Shown: positions 5,902 through 10,550 of the stretch, piece after piece
Layout of the letters: every line of letters starts with the position of its first letter
Position numbering within the stretch: the stretch's first letter is position 1
Assembly: GCA_041547565.1 (NCBI GenBank)
Contig: JBFEUI010000099.1
Location: forward strand, 1-10,550
From: JBFEUI01 sp041547565
GTDB taxonomy: Bacteria; Pseudomonadota; Gammaproteobacteria; Thiohalomonadales; Thiohalomonadaceae
Length of the DNA stretch: 10,550 bases
Direction: 5' to 3'
Position numbers and translations under genes: made by a program
The notes under the pieces: generated by a model
The model's database searches: none
What the model saw: the letters and a program-made list of their open reading frames with translations, nothing else
Told to the model about the DNA's origin: nothing

Positions 5902-6897
5902 CTAGCCTTTCAGGTGCCCGAGCAGCTGGTTGCGCAGAGACTTCGGAATCCCGTGGATGCTGAGCATGTCGCGTTCGGCATCGTATTGCACCCGCTTATT
6001 GAGTTGATAGGAGGAGAAGCTGACAGCCAGATCCTTTTCCCTCCCGGCAAATTTCACGTAGCGGCGCAGGCTGCGGCGATCCACGCGCAGCCCGTCATCC
6101 GCCTCGTGATTGTGACTGGCCATATGACGGAGAAAGGCCTCACTGTCGATACCGTCCACAGCCTGAGATAACCCTTGCAGGTCGACCGGGCTATCCTGTG
6201 CCTCCTGCTCCATGCAGTAGTCCACCACCTGCGCACGGTACTCGTGTACCGCCTCCTCCGGCACCTGAGTGGCGTAGGTCTCGACCCCCTCCAGGAAGTT
6301 CAGTGTTGCCTCTTCCTTGTTCAACTGGTTGCTGAATCCGGTCAGCAGATAAAAGGACTCGGTAAGCGCCGGATTGCCCCGCGGCGGCAGTAGCGACAGG
6401 TAGGCGTAGTTGCGCCGTTCTTTCCACTCGGCCAAATCCACCTTGATGCCAAACAGCGAAGGGCCGGTATCGAGGGTGTAGCTGGAACTGACATTAAGTG
6501 CGTCATCCAGGGTCAACAATTTGCTGCGGCCGGCGATAAACAGGTAGAGCCGGTGGTGGTCGAGGGATTTCTCGATAGCGAACAGCAGGTGGCCATCCAG
6601 CTCGCTCTGCTGTTCTTCAAGCATCTGCATGAGCTGTTTTGTTACGGCGACGCTCATCTGTACGAAGGAGCATTCCTTGGCCAGAAACGCCTCCAGCTCG
6701 CGCTGCAACGGGGCGTTATCCTCGGTGGTGAAACTGCCGTGCACCCGGCTGAGCCGTCCCAGAAAACTGCTTTTAATTGTGTCGAACAGGGCCGTGGCAT
6801 TGTCATCGATCGCCAGCTCATCCTCTCTTGAACGCAGGACGGCCTTGGCATCGGCATGGCGGCTGAGACGGTGGGCTATCAGGTTTGTGACTGGCAT
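5902..6897 (-). CDS. ndpA: Nucleoid-associated protein NdpA (YejK family)
   Basis: 331 residues, the normal length for YejK/NdpA (the 37-kDa nucleoid-associated protein family). Hallmarks are the N-terminal MPVTNLIAHRL, the strand pair DGHLLFAIEKSLDHHRLYLF (starting near 101), the helical centre with GFSNQLNKEEATLNFLEGVETY, and the C-terminal VKFAGREKDLAVSFSSYQLN ... IHGIPKSLRNQLL. The protein associates with the nucleoid; its exact role is unsettled, although the E. coli homologue binds DNA and interacts with topoisomerase IV. The start is ATG 6895-6897, with GGAAAG three bases upstream. It is divergent from the methyltransferase gene and upstream of the rim operon on the same strand. Confidence 0.93.
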   Translation of the reverse strand: MPVTNLIAHRLSRHADAKAVLRSREDELAIDDNATALFDTIKSSFLGRLSRVHGSFTTEDNAPLQRELEAFLAKECSFVQMSVAVTKQLMQMLEEQQSELDGHLLFAIEKSLDHHRLYLFIAGRSKLLTLDDALNVSSSYTLDTGPSLFGIKVDLAEWKERRNYAYLSLLPPRGNPALTESFYLLTGFSNQLNKEEATLNFLEGVETYATQVPEEAVHEYRAQVVDYCMEQEAQDSPVDLQGLSQAVDGIDSEAFLRHMASHNHEADDGLRVDRRSLRRYVKFAGREKDLAVSFSSYQLNKRVQYDAERDMLSIHGIPKSLRNQLLGHLKG

Positions 6898-6943
6898 GGG
6901 CTTTCCAAAAAGAAGGGGTCATTGCGTCGGTTGTAGTGAGCAT

Positions 6944-6949
6944 ATTCTA
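6944..6949 (-). promoter_or_regulatory. Possible -10 element of ndpA
   Basis: TAGAAT on the - strand, about 47 bases upstream of the ndpA start, matches five of six bases of the sigma-70 -10 consensus. No good -35 is visible at 16-18 bases. The 157-base divergent region holds nothing else I can defend. TTGACT at 7002-7007 (+) has no matching -10. Confidence 0.25.
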
Positions 6950-7054
6950 CACCGATATGGGTTTGTGGCACCGTGTTTCATTGGTTCTGGAGCGGACCTG
7001 TTTGACTCGCACAGGTGTGCCGGATTCTGCTAGGCTTGCCCTCCCGTTTGCGCG

Positions 7055-8284
7055 ATGTATTGCATCATGCCTTCCAGATATTCCCACACGCAATGCTCAA
7101 ACCCGCTGGCCCTTCAGTTCGAGGCGCTGGACCGATTGCTGTGCGAGCTTGCCCCCCTGTGGCGGCCTCAACCCTATAAGGAATCCCGTCCCGAATGGTG
7201 TGCACAATATCCGAGCTTGAGCGACGCTTTGCTGGGCTTGAGCGATGCGGCGCTGTGCGAGTTGCAGGCGGATGACGAACGCCTGGCGCAGTGGCTGGCG
7301 CACTTTCTGCCGGCATTCGCTGTGCTGTCGAAATCCGCCGTGATTGCTGAACGCAGGGCCGAGCCAGGCAGGCTGGAGAAACATCTTGATTGGGCGATCC
7401 CCGGGCGTAAGTGGCGACAGCTCACCGCGTTTGTGTCGGCAGTGGGTTCAACCGACAAGCCGGTACTGGAGTGGTGTGGTGGCAAGGGGCACCTGGGGCG
7501 CGTGCTCGCTTCACGCTGGAATGTCCCGGTCGTGACGCTGGAACGTGATAGCCGCTTGTGCGAGGCAGGCAGGGACCTGGCACGGCGTGCCCGGGTCGAA
7601 CAGTCGTTCCACGCCGTCGATGTGCTGACCGAAAATTGTGTGAGGCCGGACCATCATGCAGTGGCGCTGCATGCCTGCGGTGAACTGCACCGTTCCCTGA
7701 TCCGCCGGGCGGTGAACGAGGGGGTGACATCGCTCGATATTGCGCCCTGCTGTTATCACCTTGGTGCGGGAGAACTCTACCGGCCAATGAGCGGAACGGG
7801 TCGATTGCGGCTGACGCGTGATGACCTGCGACTGGCGGTCACGGAGACGGTCACAGCAAAAGGACGCGAGGTCAGCCTGCGTGATCGGGAGATGGCCTGG
7901 AAGCTCGGTTTCCAGGCGCTGCTCAATGCTCATATCGATGAGTGCCGCTATGTTGCAATTCGCCCGATAAACAAGCAGTGGTTGAAGCTGGATTTTGCCG
8001 GATTCTGCCACAGGCTGGCGCGACGGGAAGGGATCACGCTTCCCGCATGCCCCGACTGGGAGGCGTTCGAGGCACGCGGCTGGCAGCGCCAGCGTGAGGT
8101 GATGCGCCTGTCGCTGCCGCGCCATGCGGTGCGTCGTGCGCTGGAGTTGTGGCTGGTGCTGGACCAGGCCCGCTACCTGCAGGAGCACGGTTACCAGGTG
8201 CGAATGACGACGTTCTGCGATGTACCGCTTACCCCACGCAACATCCTGCTCTCCGCCCGGCGAATCGCCTGCACTACGACTTAG
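7055..8284 (+). CDS. Methyltransf_32-type SAM-dependent methyltransferase, substrate unknown
   Basis: 409 residues. A helical N-terminal domain (about 15-125) contains the basic PGRKWRQL. The methyltransferase core follows, with motif I LEWCGGKGHLGRVLA at 138-152. The acidic residue ending strand 2 is TLERDSRL (161-168), HACGEL lies at 206-211, and DIAPCCYH at 228-235 has the paired cysteines typical of this family (related to GSTCD and distantly to tRNA methyltransferase Trm13). A C-terminal basic helical region (about 320-409) could bind RNA. ATG 7055 has no good Shine-Dalgarno; ATG 7067 is a possible later start. It stands alone between ndpA and the adhesin gene. RNA methylation is a reasonable guess, not shown by the sequence. 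Confidence 0.82.
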   Translation: MYCIMPSRYSHTQCSNPLALQFEALDRLLCELAPLWRPQPYKESRPEWCAQYPSLSDALLGLSDAALCELQADDERLAQWLAHFLPAFAVLSKSAVIAERRAEPGRLEKHLDWAIPGRKWRQLTAFVSAVGSTDKPVLEWCGGKGHLGRVLASRWNVPVVTLERDSRLCEAGRDLARRARVEQSFHAVDVLTENCVRPDHHAVALHACGELHRSLIRRAVNEGVTSLDIAPCCYHLGAGELYRPMSGTGRLRLTRDDLRLAVTETVTAKGREVSLRDREMAWKLGFQALLNAHIDECRYVAIRPINKQWLKLDFAGFCHRLARREGITLPACPDWEAFEARGWQRQREVMRLSLPRHAVRRALELWLVLDQARYLQEHGYQVRMTTFCDVPLTPRNILLSARRIACTTT

Positions 8285-8347
8285 CCTTAAATTCAGCGAT
8301 TGTTGTCACAGCTGTCGCTGTTTTCCTGTCATGTTCCTGTGTTTTAT

Positions 8348-8388
8348 GCCGCTACCGCTTTTCACTAGCGGTCATAAGGCGTTTTTTT
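8348..8388 (+). terminator. Probable terminator of the methyltransferase gene
   Basis: ACCGCT (8354-8359) pairs with AGCGGT (8367-8372) around a seven-base loop. GCC (8348-8350) can close the base with GGC (8378-8380) across a bulge. G and then seven Ts (8382-8388) follow at once. The bulge weakens the call, but the position 60-100 bases after the stop and the T-run fit. Confidence 0.5.
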
Positions 8389-8579
8389 AGCGTTGTCACA
8401 GACATAAGCAATATTACTAATTAAGGCATGGAAAAAGCCAATCAGCCCGCTTTATAAAAAAAATTCTATCAATACGCCGAGGTTTCTATTTTTGACAATT
8501 ATCAGGGTCTTAGCTGCTGTTGTCGATGCCGTTCCATAGAACGAAGAAATAAAATATTGCAATTAGTTTTTCTTAAAAC

Positions 8580-8595
8580 TGTGACTAGGATCACA
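8580..8595. promoter_or_regulatory. CRP/Vfr-type binding site
   Basis: TGTGACTAGGATCACA has both perfect half-sites of the CRP consensus (TGTGA-N6-TCACA). It is centred at 8587.5, 160 bases upstream of the adhesin start. The -35 region downstream is poor, as expected at an activator-dependent promoter. Distance to the only decent -10 is not a standard class I or II spacing, so the exact architecture is uncertain. Confidence 0.6.
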
Positions 8596-8623
8596 CTATC
8601 AAAATGGTTTAGGGGTCTTTGAG

Positions 8624-8629
8624 CATAAA
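8624..8629 (+). promoter_or_regulatory. Candidate -10 element for the adhesin gene
   Basis: CATAAA matches four of six -10 bases and would place transcription start near 8635, at the first stem of the leader structure. No -35 consensus lies 17 bases upstream. This is a weak call supported mostly by the CRP-type site before it. Confidence 0.3.
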
Positions 8630-8632
8630 TAC

Positions 8633-8684
8633 AGTCTTCTTTCCGCATCGGCTGAGCCGTAGCGAGGTGATTAAGAAGAAGGCT
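8633..8684 (+). ncRNA. Structured 5' leader element, candidate regulatory RNA
   Basis: AGTCTTCTT (8633-8641) pairs with AAGAAGGCT (8676-8684), nine pairs including one G-U. Enclosed are CGC (8644-8646) with GCG (8662-8664) and then CGGC (8649-8652) with GCCG (8656-8659) around a TGA loop. A competing stem, GATTAAG (8669-8675) with CTTAATT (8683-8689), uses bases at the end of the outer stem, so two folds are mutually exclusive. It matches no riboswitch class I know. Structure is by eye only. Confidence 0.4.
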
Positions 8685-8726
8685 TAATTCAAAGCGATCG
8701 CATTCGGCCCCGACAACAAATTCCCA

Positions 8727-8745
8727 CTACTACAGGAGGTAGTAG
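8727..8745 (+). promoter_or_regulatory. Hairpin presenting the Shine-Dalgarno of the adhesin gene in its loop
   Basis: CTACTAC (8727-8733) and GTAGTAG (8739-8745) form a perfect seven-base-pair stem with loop AGGAG. The AGGAGG Shine-Dalgarno (8734-8739) fills the loop and the first stem base, eight bases before ATG 8748. GGA in a hairpin loop over a ribosome-binding site is the arrangement bound by CsrA/RsmA, although the full ANGGA core is not matched. It may also act as a temperature or translation switch. Confidence 0.6.
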
Positions 8746-8747
8746 AC

Positions 8748-10550
8748 ATGGCCTCAACCAGCATATTCGATTTCGTCGTCTATACAGATAGTCTTGATTT
8801 TTCCGATGGCGACACCGCCACGTTTACAGTAGACGGCCTGCAGGACGGGAACAGTGCGGACTTTGAAGTCACCTACGTCGATTTCGGCGCCGACAACGTC
8901 TACGGCACCGGTGATGACCTCGTTGGCCCCCTTGTCGACTCCTGGAGCGAAGTAGACGGTAGCTCTGATGGTTCGGTGACGACCAGTTGGACCGTCTCCT
9001 ATGGCGGTGCCACGGAGACCGATACCAATTATGACGGATTCATTATTACCGCCACCGATCCGGATACCCTGGATGAAACATCGACACTGATCCTGTACGG
9101 GACGAACGAGGCCATCCCCGGCAACCAGGTGAAGGTGCACCAGGTGTGGGACCCCTACGGGGCTGAGAACGACGACTTCAACAACCTCATCCCCGGTGAA
9201 CACCCGGCACGCATCGACTGGGTCCCGGGTCAGCCCAAGGGCTACCAGGAGGGGGAGACCACGCCGTTTCGTGTGGAGGTTGAGGGGCAGGAGGGCGAGA
9301 CCTACACCCTGCGCATCATCCTCGACCTGGTCGAGGTCGACAGCAAGGGCAACCAGCACTACCTCTTCACCAACATCGAGTCCTGGGATACCACGGTGCT
9401 GTACATGGGCGACGACCCCATAACCGGCGAGCCGATCACCGTGAACCTCACCGGGGATGTGGACGGGGTCAACGCCCAGGATGCCTACATCAACTCGGTG
9501 ACCTATATCGGTACCAATGAACCGTCCGGCAGCCTCACCACCCAGGAGTGGGAGGTGCAGTTCACCTTCGCCGATGACGGCGATGGCATTGATGGTGAAG
9601 ACGTCACCGCCTACATCGTCTACGGCGGTCACCTGGCGGCGCCGGGCGATGCGGTTTCACCGGCCTACGGCGATGATGTCGGCTACGTCGAAATCGGTGA
9701 GGGATCATCAACTGCACAGGGCACCTTCCAGGCCCGCGTCGGTACCGCGGCCGGCGACAAGACCATCAACTTCAAGGGCCCCAATATCGCGCCCATCACC
9801 TTCGATATCACCGGCTACAAGTGGGACGATGCCGACGGCGACGGCGTGTGGGACGAGGGCGAGTCGGCGATCGACGGCTGGACCATCTACCTGGACACCG
9901 ACGAGGACGGCACCCCCGACCAGAGTACCACCACCGATGAGTTCGGGCAGTATATCTTCAGTGATGTCGAGGCCGGCGTGTACACCATTACCGAGGATTT
10001 GGCAGATGGCTGGACACCGACCTACGGCGAAGTGGGCTGGACGGTGACGGCGCTGAACGGCAATGACCTCGATGGTGAGATGGGTGTTGCTGAAGAATTG
10101 AACTTCGGTAACTTCGACAACATCGACGTCTCCGGCTACAAGTGGGACGATAGCGATGGCGACGGGGTGTGGGACGAGGGCGAGCAGGCGATCAGCGGCT
10201 GGACCATTTATCTGGACACCGACGAGGACGGCACCCCCGACCAGAGTACCACCACCGACGGCAACGGCCAGTACAGCTTCGCCAATCTCGGCCCGGGCAC
10301 CTACACCGTGACCGAGGCGATGCCCGCCGGCTGGACCAACACCTACGACGGTGAGCACACCTTCGATGCGGTCAGCGGCACCGACCTGGACGGCACCGAG
10401 GGCGTGGCCGAGCCGCTGAACTTCGGTAACTTCGACAACATCGACGTCTCCGGCTACAAGTGGGACGATAGTGACGGCGACGGGGTGTGGGACGAGGGCG
10501 AGCAGGCGATCAGCGGCTGGACCATCTATCTGGACACCGACGAGGACGGC
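8748..10550 (+). CDS. Large repeat-rich surface or secreted protein with SdrD_B-like domains (N-terminal 601 residues; open at right edge)
   Basis: The frame runs 601 codons from ATG 8748 to the window edge without a stop. AGGAGG eight bases upstream fixes the start. Residues 1-355 are strand-rich, very acidic non-repeat sequence with Ca2+-like loops (GADNVYGTGDD, DDGDGIDGED). From residue 356, units of 107 and 106 residues begin with GYKWDD and continue with DGDGVWDEGE, GWTIYLDTDEDGTPD, GQY-x-F and Y-T-x-TE. This is the pattern of SdrD_B-type (Cna_B-like) Ca2+-stabilised beta-sandwich modules. There is no N-terminal signal peptide and no cysteine in 601 residues. That fits a type I-secreted adhesin whose export signal would lie at the missing C-terminus, but the secretion route is inference. 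It is likely controlled by the CRP-type site and leader upstream. Confidence 0.9.
   Translation, partial: MASTSIFDFVVYTDSLDFSDGDTATFTVDGLQDGNSADFEVTYVDFGADNVYGTGDDLVGPLVDSWSEVDGSSDGSVTTSWTVSYGGATETDTNYDGFIITATDPDTLDETSTLILYGTNEAIPGNQVKVHQVWDPYGAENDDFNNLIPGEHPARIDWVPGQPKGYQEGETTPFRVEVEGQEGETYTLRIILDLVEVDSKGNQHYLFTNIESWDTTVLYMGDDPITGEPITVNLTGDVDGVNAQDAYINSVTYIGTNEPSGSLTTQEWEVQFTFADDGDGIDGEDVTAYIVYGGHLAAPGDAVSPAYGDDVGYVEIGEGSSTAQGTFQARVGTAAGDKTINFKGPNIAPITFDITGYKWDDADGDGVWDEGESAIDGWTIYLDTDEDGTPDQSTTTDEFGQYIFSDVEAGVYTITEDLADGWTPTYGEVGWTVTALNGNDLDGEMGVAEELNFGNFDNIDVSGYKWDDSDGDGVWDEGEQAISGWTIYLDTDEDGTPDQSTTTDGNGQYSFANLGPGTYTVTEAMPAGWTNTYDGEHTFDAVSGTDLDGTEGVAEPLNFGNFDNIDVSGYKWDDSDGDGVWDEGEQAISGWTIYLDTDEDG
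9813..10550 (+). repeat. Tandem SdrD_B-like repeats, about 320 bases each (two full, one partial)
   Basis: Unit 1 is 9813-10133 (321 bases), unit 2 is 10134-10451 (318 bases), and unit 3 starts at 10452 and is cut by the window edge after 99 bases. Over those 99 bases, units 2 and 3 differ at three positions, all synonymous. The 33 bases before units 2 and 3 (10101-10133 and 10419-10451) are identical. Unit 1 is more diverged in its second half. Each unit has two DxDxDG calcium loops. Confidence 0.93.

Larger units (their letters stand above)
8285..8747. other. 463-base AT-richer intergenic region holding termination, activation and leader signals
   Basis: No convincing gene lies here on either strand. 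From left to right it holds GTTGTCACAG twice (8302-8311 and 8392-8401, 90 bases apart), a bulged terminator-like hairpin (8348-8388), an AT-rich block (about 8400-8580), a perfect CRP-type palindrome (8580-8595), a weak -10 (8624-8629), a nested stem-loop (8633-8684), the octamer palindrome GCGATCGC (8694-8701), and a hairpin around the ribosome-binding site (8727-8745). Its length and density of signals contrast with the tightly packed remainder of the window. Confidence 0.75.

Noticed and set aside
7511..8188. - strand frame opposite the Methyltransf_32 gene
   Set aside because: No recognisable motif, and it lies entirely within a well-supported gene on the other strand.
8492..8505. FNR/Anr-like box TTGAC-N4-ATCAG
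   Set aside because: Eight of ten consensus bases in an AT-rich block is within chance, and no promoter element is suitably placed. The TTGACA here also has no -10 at 16-18 bases.
8694..8701. GCGATCGC octamer palindrome resembling the cyanobacterial HIP1 core
   Set aside because: A single copy in a window with no other cyanobacterial feature; treated as chance.
8754..9632. Long - strand open frame (292 codons) opposite the adhesin head
   Set aside because: It mirrors a real + strand gene with strong GC-ending codon bias, which leaves the opposite strand free of stops. Its translation is low-complexity Val/Gly/Asp/Ile and lacks a good start context.
9708..10358. - strand open frame over the repeat units
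   Set aside because: Its apparent internal repeats are only the reverse complement of the SdrD_B units. The + frame has the domain hallmarks.
9813..10550. CRISPR-like array because of the regular repeats
   Set aside because: The period of about 320 bases is in frame and encodes a protein domain. There are no short repeats with unique spacers.

Overview
The window reads as chromosomal DNA of a free-living gammaproteobacterium. It is moderately GC-rich, genes are closely packed, and it carries a NdpA/YejK nucleoid protein and a RimK cluster, both typical of that class. I cannot name the genus. One block (8285-8747) is clearly AT-richer than the rest.

Left part (1-3365). The 3' tail of a gene that is probably thiC is followed by two small membrane proteins on the + strand. 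Facing them on the - strand is a pair: a single-domain voltage-gated sodium channel (BacNav/NaChBac type, filter TLESWSM) and, 25 bases downstream, a DUF938-type methyltransferase. A 29-codon ORF with a strong ribosome-binding site lies just upstream of the channel, whose own start has no clear one. Two small + strand genes follow: an unrecognised 91-residue protein and a four-cysteine DUF1289-like protein.

Middle (3322-6897). A tight - strand operon encodes a RimB-type retropepsin-like protease, the RimK glutamate ligase and an AstE/AspA-type zinc deacylase/carboxypeptidase-fold enzyme, with gaps of 9 and 1 bases. It ends towards a strong hairpin at 3322-3350. Upstream, and separated by a plausible terminator, is ndpA (yejK). 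RimK adds glutamates to the C-terminus of ribosomal protein S6 and RimB is its known partner protease. The third enzyme may act on the same tail, but that is inference.

Right part (7055-10550). A + strand Methyltransf_32-type methyltransferase is followed by a 463-base intergenic region rich in signals: a bulged terminator-like hairpin, a perfect TGTGA-N6-TCACA CRP/Vfr-type site, a weak -10, a nested stem-loop leader, and a hairpin carrying the Shine-Dalgarno in its loop. These precede a large reading frame that stays open to the right edge (601 codons). It is acidic, has no cysteine, shows no signal peptide and enters tandem SdrD_B-like repeats of about 106 residues with DxDxDG calcium loops. 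It looks like the start of a giant, probably type-I-secreted surface adhesin. This gene and its leader are the most distinctive part of the window.
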